A stretch of DNA of 64,000 nucleotides from Aureobasidium sp. EXF-3400 (GCA_024195585.1 SWBL01000011.1:124001-188000); one strand, 5' to 3'; positions 19,985 through 30,521 are shown, counted from the stretch's first letter. The notes: generated by a model not told the origin, from the sequence alone. Numbers and translations: made by a program.

Positions 19985-20838
19985 TCATAGCGGCATGAAG
20001 TTCTTGTAGTGTCGCAGTTCGTCAAATTCGATATCGGCAGCATCGCAATTGATGCATCTCTCGCCAAGTCTTGTCCTGATGGCATCATCCTCAATCCTAC
20101 TACAATTGTAACATCTGACGGTCTTTATAAGACCCTCAGATTTTCCCCTTATGACAGCAGTTAAGAGACGTCCGGCAAAAGGTTCGCCCTGTTCAAGCAC
20201 ACTAACGAAATCCTCGAACTTGACCAAGTCCGTTATGTGTTTAGAGCAGAATGAAGCAGCACATGCCTGTAGAGATCTGTCTGCGGCAAAAGCGGTGGCT
20301 TTAGGCCCGCAGAGGCGCTGAATAGCTGTACAAAACTCCTTCTGGTCGGCTGACCACTTCAGATCCATCAGCTGAACAAACTTTTCGACGACCAGAAGTC
20401 TCAGCGAGGGCACGTCATATTTATCGGCAGCCGTGAACACGTTGATATGGAACATCAAGTCTGTAATCACGACTGCGAAAGGCGGACCGGACTCGTATAG
20501 GTAATCATATGGGAAGCCATAAACATGGCGTATCATAGCAAGAATTGCCTCTGGGTCATCGTCTTCGTCATCGAGGCAGATCTCTTTGCTTGAAGCGACC
20601 TGAGACCTAGTCAGTGATCAAAGAGAAACTCGCCGGATCATGGTCTTCAACGTACTGGAAAGTTGCCGGTAAAGGCTCTGAAGAACCATTCTGACTGCCG
20701 GGTCAAGAGAGGCTTGTGTGCAAAGATATGTTGGCCATGTCTTAATTTGACTTGGACGTCCGAAAGAGTCTTGTCATTGAACAAACTATGCGGATAAGGG
20801 GAGAGATTGGCGCTCGAGGCGTCACCCCATTCAGACAT
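19985..20838 (-). CDS. BTB/POZ domain protein 3 of the tandem cluster
   Basis: Two exons, 20656-20838 and 19985-20599, with a 56-nt intron (GTACGT..CTCAG) at exactly the place of the second intron in genes 1 and 2, giving 265 residues. The core reads SLFNDKTLSDVQVKLRHG, AHKPLLTRQSEWFFRAF, MIRHVYGFPYDYLYESG and FTAADKYDVPSLRLLVV. The first intron of the other two genes is missing; the reading frame simply continues, although an intron-like end (CATAG before TTTG) is still visible at that point. The tail holds a clean two-CX2C pair, RCYNCSR ... ERCINCDAAD, the best case in the family for a small zinc site. Confidence 0.83.
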
Positions 20839-21348
20839 AAGTGTCTAAAGCAAGCGGGGGGAGAAGCACACACGTAGATAATAGAGATTGGCTAGAATAC
20901 AGAAGGGAACCAGAGGTTGATGAGAAGCTTGGAAGACGGGATATATGTTCGTGATAGATTATCCAGACAAGCAGCTTCATAGCGCCATCTGCCCAAAACA
21001 TCGCGATGCAGCATACTGCAAGGGTACCTACTCATTCAGTCAAGTTGATGGCGAGACACGGCAAGGTGCAGCAAAATGCAGGAGGTGATGTCTTCGGTGC
21101 TTCCCCACACGAGTCATGAGAGCTTCGAGGCCGCAAGTGCACGGATCTGCGGAATTTCTGGACAAAAAACCAAAAAGTGCAGTGAAGCTTTTGAGCAGCA
21201 GATCTTGTGTAGCTTTTGATTCGACCTTCCTTGCAGACCTATTCAACCCATCCACACCGACCGTCACTACATATCTACGTCGAGTCACCCTTTGCGAAGC
21301 TCCGTCCATCAATTGCGCATTATCACAGATCGCGATCCGCATATCACA
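20839..21348. other. Intergenic stretch between BTB gene 3 and the La gene
   Basis: Divergent promoter region: BTB gene 3 leaves to the left, the La gene to the right. A T/C-rich leader with ACATATCTACG...CACAATG precedes the La start. No gene is hidden here. Confidence 0.55.
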
Positions 21349-22554
21349 ATGTCCGACATCAAGGTCACTCCTACCGCTGAGGCCGACCCTGCCGCCACCT
21401 CGATCCAGAACGACAAGACCGTCGAGCAAACTTCCAACCCTGACCAGACTACCGAGCTCTCCGCTGCACCCACCACCTCCGAAGATGCTGTGATGGCCGA
21501 GGCCAAGACCGAGGAGCAGAACGAGAAGAAGGAAGAGGCCGCTGAGGCCAAGCCTGAGACCAAGACTGAGGAGGGTACGACTATCCATCGCGCGCAAAGT
21601 CATTGCGCAACCGCTGACAGGAACATAGCTCCCAAACCTGCCGAGGGCCAAGGCGAGAAGAGAGGTGGACGCAACCAGGGCGCAGGCCGCAACCCCAAGC
21701 GCGTCAGATCCAACTACGACGAACTGCCCGAGAGCAGCGACCCCGAGGAGATCCGTCGCCAGGTCGAGTTCTACTTCTCCGACTCCAACCTCCCCACCGA
21801 CAACTACCTCCTCAAGCAGACTGGCGGCCACAAGAACCTCCCCGTCGATCTCAAGGTCATTCACAACTTCAAGCGCATGCGCCACTTCCAGCCTTACTCC
21901 GCCGTCCTCGAGGCTTGCAAGGCCAGCACTCTGATCAACGTCACCGATGATGGCCAAATCACCCGCAAGGAGCCCATCAGCGACAAGTTCAGCGACAACG
22001 TCGACGAGAACCGCAAGATGCTCGAGAACCAGACCATGGCCCGCAGCATCTACGCCAAGGGTTTCGGTGAGGAGAAGCCCACCAGCCAGACCGATATTGA
22101 GGAGTTCTTCAGCGTCTATGGTACCTTCAACGCCGTGCGCCTACGCAGACACAACAACGGTGACTTCAAGGGCAGCGTTTTCGTCGAGTTCTCGGATGAG
22201 AAGACCGCTGAGGACTTCCTCAAGCTTGACCCCAAGCCCGCATTCCAGGGCCAGGAGCTGAACATCAAGAGCAAGCAAGCTTACGTGGACGAGAAGCTCG
22301 AGGGCATCAAGAACGGCACTATCACCCCCAACGACAACTGGAAGGAGAGAAGAGCTAACGACCAGCGCGGTGATCGCAACGGCCGTGGTGGAAACGGAAG
22401 AGGAGGACGTGGCGGTCGCGGACGCGGTGGCAGAGGAGGACGTGGTGGTCGCGGAGGCCGTGGCGGCGATCGTGGTGATCGTGAGGACCGCAAGCGTGGC
22501 CGTGAGGAGGATGGTCAGCAGAGCGAGGCCAAGAAGACCAAGACCGAGGAGTAG
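21349..22554 (+). CDS. LHP1: La-domain RNA-binding protein (Lhp1/La homologue)
   Basis: La binds the 3' UUU-OH end of new Pol III transcripts, protects them and helps tRNA folding in the nucleus. Exons 21349-21574 and 21629-22554 flank a 54-nt intron (GTACGA, CGCTGAC branch, CATAG) whose length is a multiple of three, so the unspliced frame also stays open and would add 18 residues. The 383-residue product has an acidic, Ala/Glu-rich N-terminus, a La motif (about residues 105-190: IRRQVEFYFSDSNLPTDNYL, HNFKRMRHF), an RRM (about 210-290: SIYAKGF, FKGSVFVEFSD) and an RGG-rich tail with many RGGRGG units and a terminal basic/acidic stretch KRGREED...KKTKTEE. The strong RGG tail is more marked than in yeast Lhp1. 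Confidence 0.93.
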   Translation: MSDIKVTPTAEADPAATSIQNDKTVEQTSNPDQTTELSAAPTTSEDAVMAEAKTEEQNEKKEEAAEAKPETKTEEGTTIHRAQSHCATADRNIAPKPAEGQGEKRGGRNQGAGRNPKRVRSNYDELPESSDPEEIRRQVEFYFSDSNLPTDNYLLKQTGGHKNLPVDLKVIHNFKRMRHFQPYSAVLEACKASTLINVTDDGQITRKEPISDKFSDNVDENRKMLENQTMARSIYAKGFGEEKPTSQTDIEEFFSVYGTFNAVRLRRHNNGDFKGSVFVEFSDEKTAEDFLKLDPKPAFQGQELNIKSKQAYVDEKLEGIKNGTITPNDNWKERRANDQRGDRNGRGGNGRGGRGGRGRGGRGGRGGRGGRGGDRGDREDRKRGREEDGQQSEAKKTKTEE

Positions 22555-23263
22555 GCGTGACTAGATGGTCGAGGGTGAATGGGATATGATCTTGCTTGAC
22601 GACTAAAGTGATATTGCATGGGTCATGGCGTTCTTGTTCCTACAAAAAGGACTGGGAGGTGGTTGTACAATTTCCGGGCTTGATACCTGCGAGTGGTAGA
22701 ATGAGAACCACTCTGCAAAAGCAATTTACTGATTTCTGATTTATCTTTTGAGACAGGCTCGACCCGAGCATGTTGTTCTCATCTATCATTGTCCTGCATA
22801 CAAAAAACATTTCGATGTCCTTGACTGTGCCTGAGTAAACTTGAAACTTTCAGCTTGGCTGTTGGTCTTACAATTCAAGTCTCTGGTTCATCTAAAGAGG
22901 TTTCTTGATATCCACCATTGCAATACTTCTCACTGCTCTGAAGTACCGGCACCTCGGCCGTGAGTATCTGCATCTGAGATCCATCTGAAAACTATACATA
23001 TCAAGGTCAGGGTGCTGCCAAAAACATGGGTTTCCACAAGTCCGCAAAGTCCGAGGCACGTCCAGAAAGTCTACACGACGATCTGGAGGTGACGCGACAA
23101 TCTTCACCAACACACTACATCTGCACACCATAATACATCGAAAACAATCCTGGCCCCCTGATACGTACCGACGGCGAAAGGGCCACCAGCAAGACTTTGA
23201 GCACCTAACCTTTGGATCCTACGGAGCAATCACCAACAACCCTCCTCGAGCACACGACCTATC
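22555..23263. other. Intergenic stretch between the La gene and IMP2
   Basis: 3' flank of the La gene and the promoter of IMP2, both on the plus strand. A short minus-strand frame at 22892-23131 has no support. No repeat or RNA recognised. Confidence 0.5.
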
Positions 23264-23957
23264 ATGAATAGACTCCCATTCTGGGTCGCTACGTGCGCCA
23301 AAGGCGGCTTCATCGGCATAACCACCATGATAACCGTGAACGACCACTTCTTCGAATCCATAACGGTAACAGGCGTCTCCATGGCCCCCACCCTCTCCGC
23401 CTCTTTCCACGAAACCGGCGAAAAAGACGTCCTACTCATGAAAAAGTGGAAACCAACCAAGGATCTACAAAGAGGAGATGTAGTGATGCTGAATCTACCG
23501 CACAAGCCAGAAAAGCTGGGAATCAAGAGAGTGGTTGCGTTGGAAGGAGATTGGGTCACGCTGGATTATAAGAGGAGGCCGAATGATAGCAGAGAGGGTC
23601 CGACTGCTGCAGGACAGGTCTGGGATGCTATTGGAGAGCAGAAAGACTTTGGAGTGGGGAAGAGGAGGTGGAAGGTTCCTCTGGGTCATGTGTGGGTTGA
23701 GGGTGACAATGCGGGCATGAGCAAAGACAGCAATACCTACGGTCCGGTGAGTTTCAGAAAGCCGAGCACTGACATGCGACTTGGCATGCTAACATGGCGT
23801 GGTACAGGTCTCGAAATCATTGATTGCAGGAAAGGCTATATACTGTCTCTGGCCATGGGAACGCTTCGGCGAAAAACACTGGGATGGTTATAAGATCAAG
23901 ACCAAAGTCGAGCGAGCTACAGAGGTTGATGTTGGTCAGTGGGAGAACCTGTTCTGA
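23264..23957 (+). CDS. IMP2: Mitochondrial inner membrane protease subunit 2
   Basis: A type I signal peptidase of the S26 family that trims presequences of proteins sorted to the intermembrane space. Exons 23264-23746 and 23808-23957 are joined across a 61-nt intron (GTGAGT..GCTAAC..TACAG), giving 210 residues. The N-terminal hydrophobic stretch (about 7-26) anchors it in the inner membrane. Catalytic dyad: Ser39 in VTGVSMAPTL and Lys88 in GIKRVVALEGD; the SMAPT box is typical. The conserved signature GHVWVEGDNAGMSKDSNTYGPV, box E of the family, is interrupted by the intron just after YGP. The second exon continues the usual C-terminus (VSKSLIAGKAIYCLWPWERFG). Its 3' end lies 61 nt from the stop of the convergent dehydrogenase gene. 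Confidence 0.93.
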
Positions 23958-24018
23958 GCATGGTCTGAACAATAGGTCTCGACAAAGGTAAGCTTTTCTT
24001 CCTCCATTCTCTCTAGTC

Positions 24019-25172
24019 CTACTTTTTGAAGACTGTCTCAATCTCCCTGCACACTGCTTCTGTCACTTCCTTGGTATTACTGTTTCCTGCCAAGTCCTTT
24101 GTTTTGACACCAGCTTTAGTCACATTCTCAATCGCTTGCATGAGTTTATCAGCAGTGCCGTCTAGCTTGCCTTGACCAAGCCACCTGACCATCTCGGCTG
24201 CACTCCAGAAAGCACCCACTGGGTTGGCGACACCTTTGCCAGCAATATCGGGAGCACTGCCATGGATGGGCTCGAACATACTGGGATGTTTTCTGGTAGG
24301 ATCCAAGTTACTGCTAGGAGCAATACCGATACTGCCACTCAGAGCAGCTGCCAAGTCACTGAGGATATCGGCGTGCAGATTTGTCGCGACGATGGTGTCC
24401 AGACTTGCAGGGTTGTTGACCATACGCACAGTCATGGCGTCGACCAGCATCTTGTCATGCTGAACGTCTGGATAATCCTCAGCGACCTCGTAAAACACCT
24501 TGTCCCAGAGAACCATGCCATGTCTTTGGGCATTGCTCTTGGTCACCATTGTCAACTTCTTTCTTTCCCTTGACCTAGCCGTCTCAAAGGCATATCTCAT
24601 AATTCTCTCGATTCCAACACGACTGAAGATGGCTAGCTCGGTAGCAATGGTGTGTGGGCTGTTCTCATGGGTCGTACCGCCCTGGCCTGCATATTCTCCC
24701 TCGCTATTCTCGCGGATGATGATCCAGTCAAGTGTGGAGGGGTCGGTCTGGCAGGACGACAATGGAGACTTTGTGCCTGGCAGGATGCGTGTGGGACGGA
24801 CATTGACGTATTGGTTCATGTTCTTGCGGATGGGAAGGATCAGGTTCCAGAGGGAGATGTGGTCAGGGACATCTAGAGTGTGGGTCAGCATGCTTGATCA
24901 TAACAGTAAGCATGGTCAAGTATACCTGGCCAACCGACAGCGCCGAAATAGATGGCATCATGCTTCTGCAACTGGTCCATGCCATCTGGAGGCATGTACC
25001 ATCCTCTCTCCTTGTATGCTTTGCTGCTCCAATCAAAGTGGGTGTAGTCGAAGTTGAAGCTTCCGTCTACCGCAGACAATTTGTCCAAGACTTGGATGGC
25101 GGCTTCTGTGATTTCTGTCCCAATACCATCGCCTGGGATGGAGGCGATTTTGAAAGTTTGCATGCTTGACAT
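24019..25172 (-). CDS. Tartrate dehydrogenase / D-malate dehydrogenase family (isopropylmalate dehydrogenase fold)
   Basis: A beta-decarboxylating NAD-dependent dehydrogenase, 366 residues from exons 24926-25172 and 24019-24872 (53-nt intron, GTATAC..CTAG). The ATG at 25172 is chosen; a second at 25163 is possible. It starts KIASIPGDGIGTEI, typical of the fold, then the metal/substrate part WIIRENSEGEYAGQGG-like stretch (IIRENSEGEYAGQ), KSNAQRHG, NLHADILSDLAAALSGSIG and GSAPDIAGKGVANP. The RENSEGEY... and the absence of the typical isocitrate NADP features point to the tartrate/D-malate branch and not to leucine synthesis. Substrate is inferred by family only. It shares a 514-nt divergent promoter with the CDC16 gene and converges on IMP2. 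Confidence 0.85.
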
Positions 25173-25686
25173 ATTGATCTGTATATGTCTTTGAGCTGGT
25201 GGGAGCGAGGAGGGCACGATATTGTACCACTGCCGGCTATGGAGGGGTACAGCGGGGTTTATGTAGGTGGTGCGGAGTAACGAAAGTGCGGACGAGCCGA
25301 CGTCGGAGGTGTGATGGTCCGATGATGTTCACATGGTATGTCTCTGCTCTCAGTGATCAGATGTTCGAACTGGTCTCTGTTTGAATCACAACCCTTGCTA
25401 TGATAATATCATATCACATCACTGTCAAGCAATCGAAGGAGAGGTGCAAGTGGCTCGGGGAAGACAGGCGGAGAAAGGTGCTCGGAGCTTGGCCTCGTAA
25501 AGTCCGAAGGGTGACGATGTTTACTTGCAGCTCGAATTGTTTTGCGACAATCGAGTTACATCAACAAAACCATCATCCTCGCCATAATCAGATACCGTAG
25601 TGCATTTTAGCAATCAGCTCTTATCTTGCATCTGATCCGCATAGCATCATCTTCATCAAAGCATAACTAGAGAAACGAGAGACACG
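25173..25686. promoter_or_regulatory. Divergent promoter between the dehydrogenase and CDC16
   Basis: 514 nt with the two starts facing away. No single motif could be assigned; A/T- and C-rich patches precede the CDC16 start (AGAAACGAGAGACACG). Confidence 0.4.
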
Positions 25687-27634
25687 ATGGAAAAGTTCCT
25701 GCGCGACTGGCGACAGGATGCTCTGAACAAACACCAGTACGAGTCGGCCATTTTTGTCGGCGACAAGCTGCTCGCCTTGACCAGTGTGTGCTGCATCTCA
25801 TGCCTTGAGCCTGTCGAGCCCATCTAACCCGTCGCGAGCAGACAACGACAAGGATGCCTTCTGGCTGGCCCAAGTCCACTTCTCAACAGCAAACTACACT
25901 CGCGCCCTCGGCTTCCTCTCCCGACAAGACCTGATCGCTCGCAATCCCTCATGTAAATATCTCGCTGCTCACTGCTATGTCAAGCAGAGTCGATATGACG
26001 AAGCTTTGCACATTCTCGGCGACAAGAATCCTGTTCACCTCATCACCTCGTCCGATCGCTCCCGACGGAAACTGCAACACCTAGACCCACGTAATGCCCT
26101 TGGAAAGATGGCAAAGTTGCCGCAGTTGAGATCAGATCGCGCCGATCGCAGTGAAGAAAGAGACAAGGAAGATATGAGCAATATTCGTTTCGAGGCTGCC
26201 ATGTGCTACCTGCGCGGTCTCTGCTATGCAAAACAAAATGCCTTCGATCGCGCAAAAGACTGCTACAAAGATGCCGTCCGCATTGATGTCCTCTGCTTCG
26301 AAGCTTTCGACCAGCTTATGAAGAATTCTCTCATGTCTCCAGCCGAAGAGTGTGAGTTCCTGGATTCCTTGGACTTCGACAGCGTCAGTGCTTCCGATAC
26401 ATCTGCCTCGAGTATGCAAGAAGCTGGAGAATTTACGAAAATGCTCTACATGACCAGATTATCAAAATACAGCAGGCCAGACGATTTCAACGCTGCGGTC
26501 GAAACTCTGTCAACACATTACAACCTCTCTAGCAATTCATCCATCTTGTTGTCCAAGGCCGAACTGCTCTTTACGAATTGCCGCTTCCGAGATGCTCTTG
26601 CCTTGACAACTCAAATACTCGAAACAGACCCTTACAATTTCTCTGCTCTACCTGTCCATCTGGCCGCCCTCTTCGAACTCAAGGAAACAAACGCTCTCTT
26701 CCTCCTCTCACATGATTTAGCAGATACACACCCAGAAGAGGCGTGCACTTGGCTAGCAGTAGGAACATACTACCTCAGCATCAACCGTATTCCCGAAGCT
26801 CGCGGCTACTTCTCAAAGGCGTCCCTCATGGACCCCCACTTTGGGCCCGCCTGGATCGGTTTTGCGCACACTTTTGCTGCAGAGGGCGAACATGATCAAG
26901 CCATCTCTGCCTATTCGACAGCCGCCCGCTTGTTCCAAGGCACTCATCTTCCGCAACTCTTCCTCGGCATGCAAAATCTCTGTCTTGACAACCTGAGCCT
27001 GGCTAGAGAATACCTCGAAACTGCATACACAATGTGCGAAAACGATCCTCTTGTGCTCAATGAAATGGGTGTTGCATATTACCAAGATCAACAGTTCGAC
27101 TCTGCGATCCGCACTTTTGAGCTTGCCATCTCCATTGCTGAGGAGGTCTCTGCTTCTTCAGCGCCGGCGGCAAGTTTGGATATCAAGACCAATCTTGCAC
27201 ATGCCTATCGCCGCAACCAACAATACTCGAAAGCTCTAGACACATTTTCAGAGGTGTTGAGGTTGGGCGGTAAGGATGCAAGTATCTTTTCTGCCAAGGG
27301 ATTGGTATTGCTGGAGTTGGAAGAGTGGTTCGGGGCTACAGTTGTCTTGCATGAGGCACTTGCTTTATCGCCACAAGACCCCATTGCTACCGAGTTGCTC
27401 TCTCGCGCTCTGGAAGGGTTAGAGGGAGAAACTCGAGTAGTGGATGCAGAAGATGAGGAAATGGACAGGATACTAGAAAGCAAACTCGCCATTGCGGAAC
27501 AGAGGAATAGAAGGAGAGGGAGAGCAAGGTTAGGCATGGATAGCGAGATGGAAAATTCAGAGGTACAGGATGTGACGGAAGTGAGTGGCGTGGATGAAGA
27601 GGATTGGACTGGAGCAGATGAGTCTGAGCCTTAG
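25687..27634 (+). CDS. CDC16: Anaphase-promoting complex subunit Cdc16/Cut9 (TPR protein)
   Basis: A scaffold of the anaphase-promoting complex, which drives mitotic ubiquitination. Exon 1 (25687-25783) encodes MEKFLRDWRQDALNKHQYESA, and a 58-nt intron (GTGTGT, CATCTAACCC branch, AGCAG) leads to 25842-27634, giving 629 residues. The product is built of tetratricopeptide repeats; typical turns are SAIFVGDKLLAL, FWLAQVHFSTANYTRAL, YVKQSRYDEALHILG, GYFSKASLMDPHFGPAW and NEMGVAYYQDQQFDSAIR. The first repeat block with FWLAQVHF is the Cut9/Cdc16 hallmark. The C-terminal 80 residues are acidic and Arg-rich and probably disordered. No anomaly seen. Confidence 0.93.
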
Positions 27635-28023
27635 GAGGCTGAGATTCCTTGGAGAGGGAGACAACTTGGGTAGTTTGATTCTAGTATTATGATACCATTT
27701 TTTCTTGAACGACTGTGTTGGACCCCTTTTCCTCATTTTGCGTCCTTTTATTTTCTCCAACTGCAGAATGCAATCCCAAAGAGACATATAGACGGAGAAA
27801 AGAACGTACTGAGAAGGCGGGTAATCCGGAAAGAGAAACGAGGCCCGAGAAAGAAAAAGAGACCATCTCCTAGTGCAAGAACTCCATATCCCAGTTGGAT
27901 CGTGTAGTTATGAATTGGCAATGATGGCGAGTCTCCGAGATTGAAGCGACTGCGGTTCCTCAATCATAGTGACGCTCCATTCTGCAAACGTCGCCGAACG
28001 TCGCACATGCTATCCCAAGGTGA
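27635..28023. other. Intergenic stretch between CDC16 and BTB gene 4
   Basis: Convergent 3' flanks. A purine-rich AGAAAAAGAG patch lies at about 27830-27865. No gene is hidden here. Confidence 0.5.
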
Positions 28024-28876
28024 TTAGTTTGGCATCCAAAGATATCGATAGACTGCAAAGGACTTACAGGCAACCCAGTCGTCCTGGCTGTCGTGCTCGT
28101 GGTAGTAGCACGGGTTGGTGCAGCACTTGCAGAGGATCCTCTTCATTCTCTGGTGATTGTCTCTGATTTCGGAGAAGCCGCACATGACAGTGAACAGAAA
28201 CTCCTTGGGAAGTTCTTCGTAGGCTGGGTCGTAGCGGCCGTTTGCAGCCTTTGTAGGCAGCCAATGGTGGACGTACCACTCAACGGCAAATCTGTATAGA
28301 GGAGATGATGCGGGCAACGAGTTGACGATCATGACGATCGAGCGGAGAGACATGTGCACTCCTCTTCTGTTGACGAGGGTAGTCATGATTTGTCTTCTGA
28401 GAGCACTGATGTCGGTCTTGTCGGCAAAGACATAAAGCTCGAGCAGATCTTTGGTATCGGGACGCAACAGTTTGTCACTCAGGCGTCCACTGTAGAGCCA
28501 ACAGATGAAGATCTCGGCTTGTTGCTTGTTGAGTTCGAGTTCGAAAGAAGTGTTCTTGGCCTCTAGGAAGTCGCCATTGACAGCGACGCTGTAGTAGCGA
28601 GAGTAGTGGGACAAGAGGGACTTGTGGACCAACGATTTGAAGCCGCATGAGGTGCGAAGCTCAATCATGGCGTCAGGGGTAGTTGATGAACTCAGGATAG
28701 AGCTGTTTGGAATCAGCAAAGGTATCCACTGAAGAGTGATGACTCTCTTGGGTCACGCCCCTGGCCTCAAGGATACCGTGCCTTTTCATAGCAGAGTCCT
28801 TGGAAAGGGGGTTATTGGGAAGTACATACCTCAGGAGAGCAGGGTCCCAGTGACCACTGCTGTTTTTGGGGTCCAT
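28024..28876 (-). CDS. BTB/POZ domain protein 4, diverged relative of the tandem cluster
   Basis: Exon 1 (28830-28876, start ATG at 28876) and exon 2 (28024-28702) are joined across a 127-nt intron (GTATGT..ACAG), giving 241 residues. The core is a BTB fold: DAMIELRTSCGFKSLVHK, LSHYSRYYSVAVNG, FICWLYSGRL, LYVFADKTDISALRRQIM, with the typical VFADKxD step. The tail is Cys/His-rich (RILCKCCTNPCYYHEHD), with CX2-type pairs as in genes 1-3 but differently spaced. It is more diverged from those than they are from each other and has its own intron plan. It lies head-to-head with the AFVQHL gene at 29235. Confidence 0.78.
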
Positions 28877-29234
28877 GTTGGGGTGTTGGTTGGGTATCTG
28901 AAGGAATAGGAGTTGGGAGTATTCGTGAACGCCGCTTAAAGAATTTCCAACACGATGTGGGTTGCCCCCGGTTACCAGACGACGAACGAAGATACAGGAG
29001 ATAGTTGGTTGTTCGGGACTGTTGTTCGTGTGCCCAAGCCCCAACTCGTACCTGTTACCTACCTGTTTGTTTACCAGAACAAAAGTCCCACTTGGAAGAT
29101 CTCGATACAGTGCTTCTGTTCCTGCCTTCAATCAACCCTCTTCGACATACTATCAGAGTCGGTGAGTGCAACATCACCATCGATCCATCTTCAACTTTGA
29201 CTAACTCAGAACTCAGACCAGGCTGCCATCCAGG
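28877..29234. promoter_or_regulatory. Divergent promoter between BTB gene 4 and the AFVQHL paralogue
   Basis: 358 nt separate the two start codons. The stretch is shared leader and promoter. GTGAGT at 29160 with a later AACTCAG hints at a 5' UTR intron for the plus-strand gene. Confidence 0.45.
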
Positions 29235-30521
29235 ATGAAGCGCGAGGCCAGCCTTCAGGCTGAAAGTGGTCCAGCTACCAAACAAGCGCGCCTCTCTCCC
29301 AGTGCTCTGAACAACAACGACATCCTGAGCCTAGAAGTGAAGGATTATACAAAGACTCTCTTCCACAGACTCTGCAAAGACTTTGGCTGGTCTCCTACTG
29401 AGGCCATACGTGCAAAGATCGGTCAACTGCTTAGCATCGATCCATCGAGGAGCGATCTTGAGCCGGCCTTGTTTGCATTTGTACAGCATCTCAGCTTCGT
29501 CTGGCATGCTCACGAAGGTGCTCTGCTCATTGGTTCCAAGAAGGTGAATGGCAGAGTCCGGCTCATCTGGTACAAGCCATACACACCGGGTGCGAGTGTT
29601 GGAAGCAGCTTGTGGATCGAGCATCCAGGCTCAGTCGAAGATGGCGGTTTGCTGAAGTACACCGCTCGTTTAGGAGACGTGATTGACCAGGTTCTGGTCA
29701 GTCACTTCTGGCCGTCCTTTACTACCGCCTTTGGCCTTACCAGTGATGAGGGCAACTACAAGTACATATCAGGCGTCCACACCATCCTGCTTACCTTCCC
29801 GAAACTACGCAAGTCTTGTCCCATGTACGAGCTCCGTCGTTGGGCAGAAGGACGCTTGACGACTGCGACTAATCATGTTCCTCTGCGAAAGTATGAGCTT
29901 CCCTTCTTGCCCGAGTCAGTTTGGATGTCGAAGCCGCTAGAGTCCCAACGTCCTCCAACCTATACACCATCTCAAGGCTCTGCATCTGGCTCTATCGCCT
30001 CATCGAGTCCTAGAACTGCCCGCCGATCATCCGTAAGAGAGATTGATCGCATCCAGAACATCATTCAATCTCAGCGCGGACAAACTTCCACTGGAGTCGA
30101 AAAACAGGATAAGCGCAAGCCAGGCCCTCCACTCCCTAGTATCATAGGGTCCGGCGGAAGTGAGCCTATCGAGTCTTCTGAAACCGCACCTGAAGCTGCC
30201 GCCGAGGTCTTCGAGAACACTTCTTCCAAGGGCGACCACCAACTTGAGCCCGAACTCGACGATCCTGCACTCCAGCACATGCATGACATCCTTCATAGTG
30301 CTTGCATCAAGATTTCCGCCGCTGAACCTGACGCCGCTGCAAATGAACAGGTCCAGATGACCCTCACCTTCCCTGCTCACATCTTTCGACAGCAATCAGC
30401 ACTCCAACTGAGCCCCATCGCATCGGTCGACCTACCCCCTATCGTGCCTCCTCGTCGTCTTGTACTAGAGGCGTTGTGCGCTTTGGCGATGAATACTGTG
30501 GATAGCGATTCCCAAAGATGA
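29235..30521 (+). CDS. Orphan protein of the 'AFVQHL' family, short member (428 residues)
   Basis: Single exon with ATG at 29235. Shared blocks with the protein at 14164-16185: LCKDFGWSPTEAIR with PALFAFVQHLSFVW (residues about 45-95), LLIGSKK, FGLTSDEGNYKYISGVHTIL (about 175-195) and KYELPFLPESVWM (about 220). A Ser/Pro-rich linker follows, then one C-terminal module TFPAHIFRQQSALQLSPI ... PIVPPRRLVLEAL. The N-terminal MKREASL...KKQARL-type basic stretch could serve nuclear import. No named domain is recognised. Divergent partner of BTB gene 4. Confidence 0.8.
   Translation: MKREASLQAESGPATKQARLSPSALNNNDILSLEVKDYTKTLFHRLCKDFGWSPTEAIRAKIGQLLSIDPSRSDLEPALFAFVQHLSFVWHAHEGALLIGSKKVNGRVRLIWYKPYTPGASVGSSLWIEHPGSVEDGGLLKYTARLGDVIDQVLVSHFWPSFTTAFGLTSDEGNYKYISGVHTILLTFPKLRKSCPMYELRRWAEGRLTTATNHVPLRKYELPFLPESVWMSKPLESQRPPTYTPSQGSASGSIASSSPRTARRSSVREIDRIQNIIQSQRGQTSTGVEKQDKRKPGPPLPSIIGSGGSEPIESSETAPEAAAEVFENTSSKGDHQLEPELDDPALQHMHDILHSACIKISAAEPDAAANEQVQMTLTFPAHIFRQQSALQLSPIASVDLPPIVPPRRLVLEALCALAMNTVDSDSQR

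Noticed and set aside
21040..21957. 305-codon minus-strand open frame
   Set aside because: Antisense to the La gene; the Val/Leu/Gly-rich product is what the reverse of a Glu/Lys/Ala-rich coding strand gives.
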